A stretch of DNA of 64,000 nt from Pseudomonas sp. PDM18 (GCF_014852585.1 NZ_JACVBX010000001.1:186001-250000); one strand, 5' to 3'. Numbered from the stretch's first letter, positions 47,967-57,154 are shown. A program made the numbers and translations. Notes: generated by a model from the sequence alone, not told the origin.

Positions 47967-48443
47967 ATGACCACAGACGACGGCGCCCTGCCCGATTCCC
48001 CTTTCGCTACCTTCGATGTGCGCGTCGCCACGGCCGATGATGCGGCGGCGCTTGCTCCGCTGCTGCAGCAACTGGGGGCGCGTGACCCGCTGCCCGACAC
48101 CGCGCTGCTCGCCCTCGCCCTGAGCGACCAGCAACCCTCGCGAGTGACGCTGATCGCCGAGCGCGATGGTGTCTTGCTCGGCACCTGCACCCTGCACCTG
48201 ATCGAACACATCGCCCATGGCTTCGCCCGCTCGGCAATCCTCGAGGACATGGTGGTGGACAGCCGCGCACGCGGACAGGGCATAGGCCAGGCGCTGATTG
48301 GCCGGGCGGTGGAATGGGCTCGGGACTGGAAGTGCTACAAACTGGCGCTCTCCAGTCACCAGGACCGGGAAATGGCGCACCGCTTCTATGCGGCGATGGG
48401 CTTCGCGCCTCACGGCGTCAGCCTGTCGCTGAGCCTGGACTGA
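47967..48443 (+). CDS. GNAT-family N-acetyltransferase
   Basis: A 158-residue acetyltransferase with the acetyl-CoA pyrophosphate loop R-G-Q-G-I-G-Q-A-L (about 111-119) and the late G-F-A-P-H-G segment. A GGAG stands eight bases before the ATG. It is convergent with phnN, two bases between the stops. GNAT proteins occur in phn clusters as PhnO (aminoalkylphosphonate acetylase), and the neighbouring phnN makes that a possibility. Sequence alone does not fix the substrate. Confidence 0.85.
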   Translation: MTTDDGALPDSPFATFDVRVATADDAAALAPLLQQLGARDPLPDTALLALALSDQQPSRVTLIAERDGVLLGTCTLHLIEHIAHGFARSAILEDMVVDSRARGQGIGQALIGRAVEWARDWKCYKLALSSHQDREMAHRFYAAMGFAPHGVSLSLSLD

Positions 48444-48445
48444 CC

Positions 48446-49009
48446 TCAGCTGGCCTGGGCATCCGAAGGATCGAGCAGGTCCAGAAGGTGGCTGACCGTC
48501 ACATCCAGGGACACCGAATTGTCCAGCTCCACCAGCGGCCCGGGCAGGCCATCGGCAAAATGCGCGTTGCGCGCCAAGCGCTCCTCGATTTCCGCCAGCG
48601 TCTCCCGCCCGCGCTTGAGCAGACGCTGGCGCAGCACGTCGGCATCGACCTTCAGCAGCACCGCGATCAGCCGCGGATAACGACGGCGGGCCTCGGGCAG
48701 GTACTTGCGCGAACCATTGACCAGCACGTCGTGGCCGGCAGCGAGCCAGTCATCTATCTCGCGGGGTATGCCGTAATGCAGGCCATTGGCGCGCCAGCTC
48801 ATGGCGAAGGCGCCGGAGCGCTCCAGCGCGGTGAATTCGTCGACGCTTACCGAGTGCGCTTCTTCACCCCGCGCCTCGGCGGAACGAGTGATGACGCGCC
48901 GGACGATCCGGCAATCCATTGCGGCCAACGGAGCGCTGGCGGCCTGCAACACGCTGTCCTTTCCGGAACCCGAAGGGCCCATCAGGAAAATCAGTCTGCC
49001 TGGGGTCAT
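48446..49009 (-). CDS. phnN: ribose 1,5-bisphosphokinase PhnN
   Basis: A 187-residue P-loop kinase related to guanylate kinase. Walker A is G-P-S-G-S-G-K-D (11-18); the D in place of S/T and the following D-S-V are typical of PhnN. It converts ribose 1,5-bisphosphate to PRPP, the last step of the C-P lyase phosphonate pathway. No other C-P lyase gene (phnC to phnM) lies next to it: its 5' side faces a 487-base non-coding region and then amrZ. It is either an orphan remnant or serves a cluster elsewhere. Confidence 0.88.
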   Translation of the reverse strand: MTPGRLIFLMGPSGSGKDSVLQAASAPLAAMDCRIVRRVITRSAEARGEEAHSVSVDEFTALERSGAFAMSWRANGLHYGIPREIDDWLAAGHDVLVNGSRKYLPEARRRYPRLIAVLLKVDADVLRQRLLKRGRETLAEIEERLARNAHFADGLPGPLVELDNSVSLDVTVSHLLDLLDPSDAQAS

Positions 49010-49496
49010 GAGACTCTCGGTACGCCGGCGGCTCGGCGCTACTTCAATTCTGATCCGCGGGGCGGATAATACTCCGAGCCTTGTGCGATATCAGTGAAAA
49101 CCCGATATCGACGCCCGCTCGAACCCACCACCCCTGACTCACCACCAAACGCTGTGCCATCATGGCCATCCGCGACGAAGTGCCCCCATCAGGCTGCCTA
49201 ACGGCAGGCAGGCGCACGGTACATATCGACTACGCTGACTGAGACGGGCACATCACCAGCTTTCCCTTCAACTCCAATCCAAAGAAGGGTCTGCCTAGGC
49301 GGTCTCATTTCGGACGATTGGTGCTGGCATTTAGCCTTCACCCAAGACACAATATGCCGAAGGTTTGACGTCAAGTTATTGGATATTTTTTCAAAAGCTT
49401 TGACGACGCGCTGAACGGCCACTGGAAATCGCTGTCAAAGGGCCTGAACGAACGCTGACCCATGGCATCGGCCTCCCTGACTTACAGGTTTAAAGT
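49010..49496. other. 487-base region without a supported gene between phnN and amrZ
   Basis: The left part is ordinary GC-rich sequence. From about 49280 to 49490 the composition becomes more AT-rich (runs such as ATATTTTTTC near 49383). TTTGACG occurs at 49366 and 49398. A GAACGG-N16-TCAAA sequence at about 49414-49440 loosely resembles an AlgU (sigma22) promoter, plausible for amrZ. A 74-codon leftward open frame (49198-49422) has no recognisable family or good start and is not called. Confidence 0.5.
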
Positions 49497-49829
49497 ATGC
49501 GCCCATTGAAACAGGCAACCCCCACCTACTCCAGCCGTACCGCTGACAAGTTCGTCGTACGTCTGCCCGAAGGCATGCGTGAGCGTATCGCCGACGTCGC
49601 TCGCAGCCACCACCGCAGCATGAACTCCGAGATCATCGCGCGTCTCGAACAGAGCCTGCTGCAGGAAGGTGCGCTGCAGGACAATCTGGGCATCCGCCTC
49701 GACAGCCCGGAACTCAGCCTGCACGAACGCGAACTGCTGCAGCGCTTCCGCCAGCTGACCCATCGTCAGCAGAACGCGCTGATCGCTTTGATCGCGCACG
49801 ATGCCGAGATGGCACAGAACGACGCCTGA
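49497..49829 (+). CDS. amrZ: ribbon-helix-helix regulator AmrZ (alginate and motility regulator Z)
   Basis: A 110-residue Arc/MetJ-type DNA-binding protein. A flexible N-terminus (M-R-P-L-K-Q-A-T-P) is followed by the ribbon-helix-helix at about 13-55: [10 protein letters not shown] is the DNA-contacting strand and [11 protein letters not shown] is the second helix. A tetramerisation tail rich in Gln/His/Leu ends the protein. The sequence is nearly the P. aeruginosa AmrZ as I remember it. AmrZ activates alginate, represses flagella and Psl and controls c-di-GMP enzymes. A terminator follows at 49850. No strong ribosome-binding site is visible. Confidence 0.95.
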   Translation: MRPLKQATPTYSSRTADKFVVRLPEGMRERIADVARSHHRSMNSEIIARLEQSLLQEGALQDNLGIRLDSPELSLHERELLQRFRQLTHRQQNALIALIAHDAEMAQNDA

Positions 49830-49849
49830 TTCGTTCGCGACACCCGAAA

Positions 49850-49874
49850 CAGCCGGCCCCGAGCCGGCTTTTTC
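49850..49874 (+). terminator. terminator of amrZ
   Basis: AGCCGGC / GCCGGCT with loop CCCGA, followed by five T. Confidence 0.85.
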
Positions 49875-49910
49875 ATGTCCACGATTTACGGGTGGCGCAT
49901 AACGAGAGGC

Positions 49911-49936
49911 AAAAAAGCCGCCTCGCGGCGGCCTTT
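49911..49936 (-). terminator. terminator of mgtE
   Basis: GCCGCC / GGCGGC with a four-base loop, followed leftward by six T, 15 bases past the mgtE stop. Confidence 0.8.
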
Positions 49937-49951
49937 TCGGCGGAACTGGCG

Positions 49952-51394
49952 CTACATCAGGAATAGCGTGGCCAATCCGAGGAAGATGAAGAAGCCGCCG
50001 CTGTCGGTCATGGCGGTAATCATCACGCTGGAGCCCATCGCCGGATCGCGCCCCAGGCGCAGCAGCGTCATCGGGATCAGCACGCCCATCAGCGCGGCAA
50101 GCAGCAGGTTCAGCGTCATGGCGCCGGTCATTACAGCACCCAGCTCCCAGTTGCCGTACAGGTAGAAGGCGACCAGGCCGATCACCCCACCCCATACCAG
50201 GCCGTTCACCAGCGCCACGCCCAACTCCTTGCGCAGCAGACGGTTGGCGCTGCTGGTCTGGATCTGGTCCAGCGCCATGGCGCGGACGATCATGGTGATG
50301 GTCTGGTTGCCGGAGTTGCCACCGATGCCGGCCACGATGGGCATCAACGCTGCCAGCGCCACCAGCTTCTCGATGGAGCCTTCGAACAGGCCGATCACCC
50401 GCGAGGCGATGAAGGCGGTGACCAGGTTGGTGGCCAGCCAGGCCCAACGGTTGCCGACCGACTTCCAGACCGAGGCGAAGATATCTTCCTCTTCACGCAG
50501 ACCGGCCATGTTCAGGACTTCGCTTTCGCTTTCCTCACGGATCAGGTCGACCATCTCGTCGATGGTCAGACGGCCGATGAGCTTGCCATTCTTGTCCACC
50601 ACAGGGGCAGAAATCAGGTCGTAACGCTCGAACGCCTGGGCGGCGTCGTAACCGTCCTCATCGGGTGTGAAAGTCACCGGATCGGTGGCCATGACTTCAG
50701 CCACGTCCTTGTCCGGATCGTTCACCAGCAGGCGCTTGATCGGCAGAACGCCCTTGAGCACGCCGTCGTAGTCGACCACGAAAAGCTTGTCGGTATGGCC
50801 CGGCAGCTCCTTCAGGCGACGCAGGTAGCGCAGCACCACTTCAAGGCTGACGTCATCGCGGATGGTGACCATCTCGAAGTCCATCAGCGCGCCGACCTGG
50901 TCTTCCTCGTAGGACAGCGCAGAACGCACACGCTCGCGCTGCTGCTGGTCGAGGCTTTCCATCAGCTCGTGGACCACATCGCGCGGCAGTTCCGGCGCGA
51001 GGTCCGCGAGTTCGTCGGCGTCCATGTCCCTGGCCGCAGCGAGGATCTCGTGATCGTCCATGTCGGCGATCAGGGTTTCCCGCACGGAGTCGGACACTTC
51101 GAGGAGGATGTCGCCGTCGCGCTCGGCCTTGACCAGTTGCCAGACCGTCAGTCGGTCATCCAGCGGAAGGGATTCGAGGATGTGGGCGATGTCGGCCGGG
51201 TGCAGCTCTTCCAGCTTGCGCTGGAGTTCCGCCAGGTTCTGGCGGTGCACGAGGTTTTCGACGAGGTCTTGATGCTGGCCTTCCTGACGGTGCGTCAGGT
51301 CTTCCACCAGCTTGTGCTTGTGCAGCAGGTCGACCACCTGGTTGAGGCGGTCCTGCAGGCTTTCCTGCGGCTTCTTGGCTTCTACTTCGGTCAT
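49952..51394 (-). CDS. mgtE: magnesium transporter MgtE
   Basis: A 480-residue Mg2+ channel. The N-terminal superhelical domain (about 30-150) has L-H-P-A-D-I-A-H-I-L. Two CBS domains follow (about 150-290), including T-P-D-E-D and Y-D-L-I-S-A-P-V-V-D. Five C-terminal helices carry the conserved pore segment G-G-N-S-G-N-Q-T. The ATG at 51394 has GGAG six bases upstream and is preferred over one four codons earlier. It is divergent from the DUF4124 gene. In P. aeruginosa MgtE also influences type III secretion; nothing here shows regulation. No M-box riboswitch was recognised upstream. Confidence 0.95.
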   Translation of the reverse strand: MTEVEAKKPQESLQDRLNQVVDLLHKHKLVEDLTHRQEGQHQDLVENLVHRQNLAELQRKLEELHPADIAHILESLPLDDRLTVWQLVKAERDGDILLEVSDSVRETLIADMDDHEILAAARDMDADELADLAPELPRDVVHELMESLDQQQRERVRSALSYEEDQVGALMDFEMVTIRDDVSLEVVLRYLRRLKELPGHTDKLFVVDYDGVLKGVLPIKRLLVNDPDKDVAEVMATDPVTFTPDEDGYDAAQAFERYDLISAPVVDKNGKLIGRLTIDEMVDLIREESESEVLNMAGLREEEDIFASVWKSVGNRWAWLATNLVTAFIASRVIGLFEGSIEKLVALAALMPIVAGIGGNSGNQTITMIVRAMALDQIQTSSANRLLRKELGVALVNGLVWGGVIGLVAFYLYGNWELGAVMTGAMTLNLLLAALMGVLIPMTLLRLGRDPAMGSSVMITAMTDSGGFFIFLGLATLFLM

Positions 51395-51716
51395 AGCACG
51401 CTCCACCCCCAGTGGCAGAACGGGCCAGAGGGGATCAATACATCAGGTCGTGTGTACGCAATCGGGGTTCTGAGTAACTACTGGGTAAGTCCATGGTGGT
51501 GTCCCATGCGCCCATCGAGGGCAGATGCGGGAAATGATAACACTCCGGGGTGTATTAGGCGTTACAAAATGGCGGCCAGAACAATCGCTTGCAGGCGAAA
51601 GTTCATTGGCGAATCACTGCTCGGTTCGACGCCCGAAAGCTCCCACAGGACACCCGGCTCCGACTGACAATTTCCACTCCTAGGCTGCACGCAGGCCCGC
51701 CATCACGGAGGAAACC
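51395..51716. other. 322-base divergent intergenic region without a supported gene
   Basis: It separates leftward mgtE from rightward DUF4124 protein and must carry both promoters. ACACTCCGGGGTGT at 51540-51553 is a small inverted repeat. CGGAGG lies five bases before the rightward ATG. No RNA gene or repeat family was recognised. Confidence 0.5.
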
Positions 51717-52241
51717 ATGCGCCTGCCTGCCCTGCTCTGCTCAATCCTGATTCCACTGGTACCGACCTGCGAGGCGGCCTCAGTGTTCCGCTGCACGGCG
51801 GCCGATGGCAACGTGCTGTTCAGTCAGTATGGCTGCCCGGTGGAGCGACAACAGGAAATCCAAGAAGCGAACAACCCCACGCCCGGTAGCAGCGAGCCGG
51901 TGCCAATGGCGACTCCGCAGGTATCCGCTCCCCAGAAGCCTGCGGCGCGTAACAGGGGCCAGCGCAAGGAAGCCGAGCGAGAGGCGGTCGTGGTCGTTGG
52001 CGAACAGCAGAATGGCTGCGGCAACCGCGTCACGGGCAGCGCGCGGCGCAAGGCAATCATCGAGGGCAGTGTGAAGACGGGAATGACCCGCCGCGACGTG
52101 GAGAGCGCCCTGGGAAGGCCGGACAGGACCAGCCAGCACAACGAGACACTGCGCTATCACTATGAGGCGGACAAGAAGCGCGGTGCACGTACCGTGACCT
52201 TCGACGAGGATGGTTGCGTGATGGGCAAGTCGAAGCGCTGA
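51717..52241 (+). CDS. exported DUF4124-domain protein with BamE/SmpA-like tail
   Basis: A 174-residue secreted protein. The signal peptide ends near A20 (C-E-A-A-S). The DUF4124 start V-F-R-C-T-A-A-D-G-N-V-L-F-S (23-36) is canonical, with cysteines C26 and C40. A Pro/Lys/Arg-rich linker follows. The last 55 residues (K-T-G-M-T-R-R-D-V-E-S-A-L-G-R-P-D) follow the BamE/SmpA pattern. The combination suggests an envelope protein that binds another outer-membrane or peptidoglycan component. The partner is unknown. A bidirectional terminator follows. Confidence 0.82.
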   Translation: MRLPALLCSILIPLVPTCEAASVFRCTAADGNVLFSQYGCPVERQQEIQEANNPTPGSSEPVPMATPQVSAPQKPAARNRGQRKEAEREAVVVVGEQQNGCGNRVTGSARRKAIIEGSVKTGMTRRDVESALGRPDRTSQHNETLRYHYEADKKRGARTVTFDEDGCVMGKSKR

Positions 52242-52272
52242 CCAACTTGCCCACTCTTTTTGGAAGGCAAAG

Positions 52273-52303
52273 AAAAAGGGCCTGCATTTCTGCAGGCCCT
52301 TTC
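52273..52303. terminator. bidirectional terminator between the DUF4124 gene and the tRNA cluster
   Basis: GGGCCTGCA / TGCAGGCCC with a four-base loop, flanked by A5 on the left and TTTC on the right. It can end the rightward DUF4124 transcript and the leftward tRNA transcript. Confidence 0.85.
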
Positions 52304-52308
52304 GTATA

Positions 52309-52385
52309 TGGCGCACTCAGGAGGATTCGAACCTCCGACCGCTCGGTTCGTAGCCGAGTACTCTATCCAGCTGAGCTATGAGTGC
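52309..52385 (-). tRNA. tRNA-Arg(ACG), copy 1
   Basis: A 77-base cloverleaf with encoded CCA. Acceptor GCACTCA / TGAGTGC, anticodon stem CTCGG / CCGAG with loop CTACGAA, T-loop TTCGAAT. Anticodon ACG reads CGN arginine codons. It is identical to copy 2. Confidence 0.97.
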
Positions 52386-52483
52386 GTCGTTGGCAAAGTT
52401 TAACCAGATTCACCAACTGGTTGCAGCTAATGGCTTTTCAGCCCTTTCGCCACTGAAGCCCCGCTTTCGCGTTGCCTCTTATA

Positions 52484-52560
52484 TGGCGCACTCAGGAGGA
52501 TTCGAACCTCCGACCGCTCGGTTCGTAGCCGAGTACTCTATCCAGCTGAGCTATGAGTGC
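52484..52560 (-). tRNA. tRNA-Arg(ACG), copy 2
   Basis: Identical in sequence to the copy at 52309-52385, with 98 bases of spacer between them. The few bases before both copies (ATA then TGG) are also shared, indicating tandem duplication of the gene with a short flank. Confidence 0.97.
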
Positions 52561-52667
52561 GCTGATGAGGACGCAAATTCTAGGGCGATTCTTCTAATCT
52601 GTCAACAAGATTTTTTAATCTTTTCAGTCACTTACGTAACCGGACAACTCATCGCACCAGATGATGC

Positions 52668-52760
<93 letters not shown>

Positions 52761-52774
52761 GCAACACGGGGCGC

Positions 52775-52802
52775 ATGATATCCATGTTTTCCCCGTTTGC
52801 AA
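52775..52802 (-). promoter_or_regulatory. promoter of the tRNA-Ser / tRNA-Arg cluster
   Basis: Reading leftward, TTGCAA (52802-52797), a 16-base spacer and TATCAT (52780-52775) stand 15 bases before the tRNA-Ser 5' end. Confidence 0.6.
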
Positions 52803-52820
52803 AGAAAAATTTTAGAAAAA

Positions 52821-53006
52821 TTAATGGTTTGGTTCTTGGTCTTTCTCTTTCTGGATGCGCTGGTAGATTTCCTCACGGTGCACAGCAACTTCCTTCGGCG
52901 CATTCACACCGATACGCACCTGATTACCTTTGACGCCCAATACAGTCACGGTGACGTCATCACCGACCATCAGGGTCTCTCCGACCCGGCGTGTCAGAAT
53001 CAGCAT
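52821..53006 (-). CDS. rsmA: post-transcriptional regulator RsmA (CsrA)
   Basis: A 61-residue RNA-binding protein, full length for the family. It opens [10 protein letters not shown], the first beta strand whose L4 and R6 contact GGA motifs. The second RNA-contact region V-H-R-E-E-I (about 42-47) contains R44. AAGGAG stands seven bases before the ATG at 53006. It represses translation of exopolysaccharide and secretion mRNAs until titrated by RsmY/RsmZ. Its place downstream of lysC and upstream of the tRNA cluster is the standard Pseudomonas order. A loose AlgU-type promoter element lies at 53101-53130. Confidence 0.97.
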   Translation of the reverse strand: MLILTRRVGETLMVGDDVTVTVLGVKGNQVRIGVNAPKEVAVHREEIYQRIQKEKDQEPNH

Positions 53007-53100
53007 TCCTTTCTCCTTACGTGTTACGGGATAAGCAGTCTGCAAAAAAAGAAATGGTGGCAGATTCGTATAGATCAAGTGCGCGAATCCTTCACCCAAG

Positions 53101-53130
53101 TATTGACCAGTCCTGCCGGAAAGAAAGTTC
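53101..53130 (-). promoter_or_regulatory. possible AlgU (sigma22) promoter for rsmA
   Basis: Reading leftward, GAACTT (53130-53125), 18 bases and TCAATA. The -35 is perfect, but the spacer is one or two bases long and the -10 is weak. Established work reports an AlgU-dependent rsmA promoter in P. aeruginosa, which makes it worth noting. Confidence 0.3.
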
Positions 53131-53150
53131 CTGTCAGACAGTCAAAAACG

Positions 53151-53178
53151 ACAAAAGGCGCGGGGTAGCCGCGCCTTT
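53151..53178 (-). terminator. terminator of lysC
   Basis: GGCGCGG / CCGCGCC hairpin followed leftward by TTTTG, 18 bases past the lysC stop. It separates lysC from rsmA transcription. Confidence 0.75.
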
Positions 53179-53192
53179 CGGTATATCTCGCC

Positions 53193-54428
53193 TTACTCGC
53201 CCTGTCGGGCCGGGGCGTCGAGTTCGAAAGCGGTGTGCAGGGCACGGACCGCCAACTCGAGGTACTTCTCTTCGATGACCACGGAAACCTTGATTTCCGA
53301 GGTGGAGATCATCTGGATGTTGATGGTTTCCTTGGCCAGGGCTTCGAACATTCGGCTGGCGACACCAGCGTGGGAACGCATGCCGACGCCGACGATGGAA
53401 ACCTTGGCGATGTTGGTGTCGCCGGTAGCTTCACGCGCACCGATGGTGACGGCGGTCTGCTTGAGGATTTCCAGGGCGGCCTGGTAGTCGTTGCGGTGCA
53501 CGGTGAAGGTGAAGTCGGTGGTGTTATCGTGCGCAACGTTCTGCACGATCATGTCGACTTCTACATTGGCGGCACTGATCGGGCCGAGAATCTTGAAAGC
53601 AACGCCGGGAGTATCCGGTACGCCACGGATGGTCAGCTTGGCTTCGTCGCGATTGAAGGCGATGCCGGAGATGATCGGCTGTTCCATGGATTCCTCTTCA
53701 TCAAGGGTAATGAGGGTGCCCGGACCCTCCTGGAAGCTGTGCAGCACGCGCAGCGGGACGTTGTACTTGCCGGCGAATTCCACCGAGCGGATCTGCAGCA
53801 CCTTGGAACCGAGGCTGGCCATTTCCAGCATCTCTTCGAAGGTAATCTTGTCCAGGCGACGCGCCTGCGGCACGACGCGCGGGTCGGTGGTGTAGACGCC
53901 ATCGACGTCGGTGTAGATCTGGCACTCGTCGGCCTTCAGTGCCGCCGCCAGGGCTACGCCGGTGGTGTCGGAACCGCCACGACCGAGGGTAGTGATGTTC
54001 CCCTGCTCGTCCACCCCCTGGAAACCAGCGACAACAACCACACGGCCGGCCTTCAGATCTGCGCGAATGTTCGCATCGTCGATGCTCAGGATACGCGCCT
54101 TGGTGTGGGAACTGTCGGTCAGGATACGGACCTGATTACCGGTGTAGGAAACCGCCGGCACGCCGCGCTTCATCAGCGCCATGCTCAGCAGGGCGATGGT
54201 CACCTGCTCGCCGGTGGAGACCATCACATCCAGCTCGCGCGGAATCGGCTGGTCCATGATCTGTTTCGCCAGACCAATCAGGCGGTTGGTCTCGCCGCTC
54301 ATGGCGGACACCACCACGACGATGTCGTCACCCGCTTCACGGAATTTCTTCACCTTCTCGGCTACCTGCTCGATTCTCTCGACGGTGCCGACGGAGGTCC
54401 CTCCAAACTTCTGTACGATCAAAGCCAT
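53193..54428 (-). CDS. lysC: aspartate kinase
   Basis: A 411-residue enzyme catalysing the first step of Lys/Met/Thr and diaminopimelate synthesis. It begins M-A-L-I-V-Q-K-F-G-G-T-S-V-G with the kinase motif at 7-14, and has G-R-G-G-S-D-T-T in the nucleotide site. The C-terminal third holds tandem ACT domains for feedback control by Lys and Thr (G-V-P-D-T-P-G-V-A and G-V-G-M-R-S-H-A-G-V-A). Pseudomonas lysC often also makes a shorter regulatory beta subunit from an internal start; the sequence does not settle this. It lies 101 bases downstream of alaS on the same strand. Confidence 0.97.
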   Translation of the reverse strand: MALIVQKFGGTSVGTVERIEQVAEKVKKFREAGDDIVVVVSAMSGETNRLIGLAKQIMDQPIPRELDVMVSTGEQVTIALLSMALMKRGVPAVSYTGNQVRILTDSSHTKARILSIDDANIRADLKAGRVVVVAGFQGVDEQGNITTLGRGGSDTTGVALAAALKADECQIYTDVDGVYTTDPRVVPQARRLDKITFEEMLEMASLGSKVLQIRSVEFAGKYNVPLRVLHSFQEGPGTLITLDEEESMEQPIISGIAFNRDEAKLTIRGVPDTPGVAFKILGPISAANVEVDMIVQNVAHDNTTDFTFTVHRNDYQAALEILKQTAVTIGAREATGDTNIAKVSIVGVGMRSHAGVASRMFEALAKETINIQMISTSEIKVSVVIEEKYLELAVRALHTAFELDAPARQGE

Positions 54429-54529
54429 TTCAAAAGCCGCCTGATTCCTGAAGGGCGCCCATTAAACATGCATCACCGCATGCTGCCAAGGCCCGCCGGA
54501 CGCGCTGCGGGCCCCGTATTTCAGGGCCT

Positions 54530-57154
54530 TTAGAGGCCCTGTTCGACAAATTTCACTGCCAGCGCCAGAGCCTCGTCCAGCTTGCCGGCATCGACGCCAC
54601 CGCCCTGGGCCATGTCCGGGCGACCACCACCCTTCCCGCCCACGGCCGCAGCGGCCTGCTTCATCAGATCGCCCGCTTTCAGCTTGGCGGTCAGGTCCTG
54701 GGTCACACCGGCGACCAGCACGACCTTCTCCTCGAACACGCCGCCCAGCAGGATCACGCCGCTGCCCAGCTTGTTCTTCAACTGGTCGACCAGCGCCAGC
54801 AGCGCCTTGCCGTCGAGGCCATCGAGACGAGAGGACAGCACCTTCACACCACCGACTTCCATGGCGGAACCCGCCAGGTCGTCGCCGGCTGCGCTGGCAG
54901 CCTTGGCCTTGAGCTGTTCCAGCTCTTTTTCCAGCTGACGGTTGCGCTCGATCAAGCCAGAGAGCTTGTCCAGCAGGTTGTCACGGCTGCCCTTGACCAG
55001 ACCGGCCGCTTCCTTGAGCTGCTCCTCGGCGCCATTGAGGTAGGCCAGCGCAGCGCCGCCGGTGACCGCTTCGATACGGCGCACGCCGGAAGCCACACCG
55101 CCTTCGCTGGTGATCTTGAACAGGCCGATATCGCCGGTGCGGGACACATGGGTGCCGCCGCACAGTTCGACGGAGAACTTGCCGCCCATGCTCAGCACGC
55201 GCACCTGATCACCGTACTTCTCGCCGAAAAGCGCCATGGCGCCCTTGTTCTTGGCGGATTCGATGTCGGTCTCTTCGGTCTCGACCTCGGAGTTCTTGCG
55301 GATTTCGCGGTTGACGATGTCTTCCAGCTGCTTCAGTTGCTCGGGCTTGATCGCCTCGAAGTGGCTGAAGTCGAAGCGCAGGCGCTGGCTATCGACCAGC
55401 GAGCCCTTCTGCTGGACGTGATCGCCCAGTACCTGGCGCAGCGCAGCGTGCAGCAGGTGGGTAGCGGAGTGGTTCAGCGCGGTGGCCTGGCGCACCGAGG
55501 CATCGACCTCGGCCTTCACGGCAGCGCCAACGGTCAGGCTGCCCTGGGCAACCACACCGTGGTGCAGGTGAGCGCCGCCAGCCTTGGTGGTATCGCGCAC
55601 ATCGAAGCGCACGCCGGCAGCTTCAAGGTAGCCGCTGTCGCCAACCTGGCCGCCGGATTCGGCGTAGAACGGAGTCTGGTCGAGGACGACCACGCCTTCC
55701 TCGCCTTCACCCAGCTGCTCGACGGCCTTGCCGTCCTTGAACAGGGCGATGATCTGGCCGGCGCCGGAAACGCCCTGGTAGCCGAGGAAGCGGGTGTCGC
55801 CATCCACTTTCACCAGGCTGTTGTAGTCCATGCCGAAGGCGCTGGCGGAGCGGGCACGCTCGCGCTGGGCCTCCATCTCGCGCTCGAAGCCTTCCTCGTC
55901 GAGGGTCAGGCTGCGCTCGCGGGCGATGTCGTTGGTCAGGTCCACCGGAAAGCCGTAGGTGTCGTACAGCTTGAACACCACGTTGCCGGGGATGACGCTG
56001 CCCTTGAGCTCGGACAGGTCCTGCTCGAGGATCTTCAGGCCCTGCTCCAGGGTCTTGGCGAACTGCTCTTCCTCGGTCTTCAGCACGCGCTCGATGTGCG
56101 CCTGCTGCTGCTTGAGCTCGACGAAGGCTTCGCCCATCTCGCCAACCAGGGCGGCGACGATCTTGTGGAAGAAGGTGCCCTTGGCGCCCAGCTTGTTACC
56201 GTGGCGGCAGGCGCGACGGATGATGCGGCGCAGCACGTAGCCGCGGCCTTCGTTGGACGGCAGCACGCCGTCGGCGATCAGGAAGCCGCAGGAACGGATG
56301 TGGTCGGCAACCACTTTCAGCGACGGTGCGTCGTCGTTGGCGCAACCGATGGCCTCGGCCGAAGCTTTCAGCAGGCTCTGGAACAGGTCGATCTCGTAGT
56401 TCGAGTGGACGTGCTGCAGTACGGCGCTGATGCGCTCAAGGCCCATGCCGGTGTCAACACTCGGCGCCGGCAGCGGGTGCATGACGCCGTCCGCGGTGCG
56501 GTTGAACTGCATGAACACGTTGTTCCAGATCTCGATGTAGCGGTCGCCGTCTTCTTCCGGCGAGCCGGGCGGGCCGCCCCAGATGTCGGCGCCGTGGTCG
56601 AAGAAGATCTCGGTGCACGGGCCGCACGGACCGGTGTCGCCCATTGCCCAGAAGTTGTCCGAAGCGTAAGGGGCGCCCTTGTTGTCGCCGATGCGGACCA
56701 TGCGCTCGGCGGGAATGCCGACTTCCTGGGTCCAGATGTCGTACGCCTCGTCATCGCTGGCATAGACGGTCACCCAGAGCTTTTCCTTGGGCAGGTTCAG
56801 CCACTTGTCCGAGGTCAGGAATTCCCAGGCGTAGGTGATCGCGTCGCGCTTGAAATAGTCGCCGAAGCTGAAGTTACCCAGCATTTCGAAGAAGGTGTGG
56901 TGGCGCGCGGTATAACCGACGTTTTCCAGGTCGTTGTGCTTGCCGCCGGCACGCACGCACTTCTGGCTGGTGGTAGCGCGGGTGTAGGCGCGCTTTTCCA
57001 GGCCCAGGAAGCAGTCCTTGAACTGGTTCATGCCTGCGTTGGTGAACAGCAGGGTCGGGTCGTTCGCGGGGATCAGCGAACTGGACGCTACGCGGGTGTG
57101 CCCCTTCTCTTCGAAGAAGCGGAGGAAGGCTTCACGGATTTCAGCGCTTTTCAT
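54530..57154 (-). CDS. alaS: alanine-tRNA ligase
   Basis: An 874-residue class II synthetase. The N-terminal catalytic core shows [11 protein letters not shown] (motif 1/2 region) and G-M-G-L-E-R (motif 3). The editing domain carries the zinc-binding H-x3-H in N-H-S-A-T-H-L-L-H and the later C-G-G-T-H. The C-terminal glycine-rich C-Ala domain ends the protein. The ATG at 57154 begins M-K-S-A-E-I-R, the usual start. The next gene downstream is lysC, as in P. aeruginosa. Confidence 0.98.
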   Translation of the reverse strand: MKSAEIREAFLRFFEEKGHTRVASSSLIPANDPTLLFTNAGMNQFKDCFLGLEKRAYTRATTSQKCVRAGGKHNDLENVGYTARHHTFFEMLGNFSFGDYFKRDAITYAWEFLTSDKWLNLPKEKLWVTVYASDDEAYDIWTQEVGIPAERMVRIGDNKGAPYASDNFWAMGDTGPCGPCTEIFFDHGADIWGGPPGSPEEDGDRYIEIWNNVFMQFNRTADGVMHPLPAPSVDTGMGLERISAVLQHVHSNYEIDLFQSLLKASAEAIGCANDDAPSLKVVADHIRSCGFLIADGVLPSNEGRGYVLRRIIRRACRHGNKLGAKGTFFHKIVAALVGEMGEAFVELKQQQAHIERVLKTEEEQFAKTLEQGLKILEQDLSELKGSVIPGNVVFKLYDTYGFPVDLTNDIARERSLTLDEEGFEREMEAQRERARSASAFGMDYNSLVKVDGDTRFLGYQGVSGAGQIIALFKDGKAVEQLGEGEEGVVVLDQTPFYAESGGQVGDSGYLEAAGVRFDVRDTTKAGGAHLHHGVVAQGSLTVGAAVKAEVDASVRQATALNHSATHLLHAALRQVLGDHVQQKGSLVDSQRLRFDFSHFEAIKPEQLKQLEDIVNREIRKNSEVETEETDIESAKNKGAMALFGEKYGDQVRVLSMGGKFSVELCGGTHVSRTGDIGLFKITSEGGVASGVRRIEAVTGGAALAYLNGAEEQLKEAAGLVKGSRDNLLDKLSGLIERNRQLEKELEQLKAKAASAAGDDLAGSAMEVGGVKVLSSRLDGLDGKALLALVDQLKNKLGSGVILLGGVFEEKVVLVAGVTQDLTAKLKAGDLMKQAAAAVGGKGGGRPDMAQGGGVDAGKLDEALALAVKFVEQGL

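Noticed and set aside
49198-49422. A 74-codon leftward frame between phnN and amrZ.
   Set aside because: No ribosome-binding site or recognisable family; codon choice is unlike its neighbours. Kept only as part of the non-coding region note.
51395-51716. Possible magnesium riboswitch upstream of mgtE.
   Set aside because: I saw no M-box-like arrangement of conserved helices; only a short inverted repeat.
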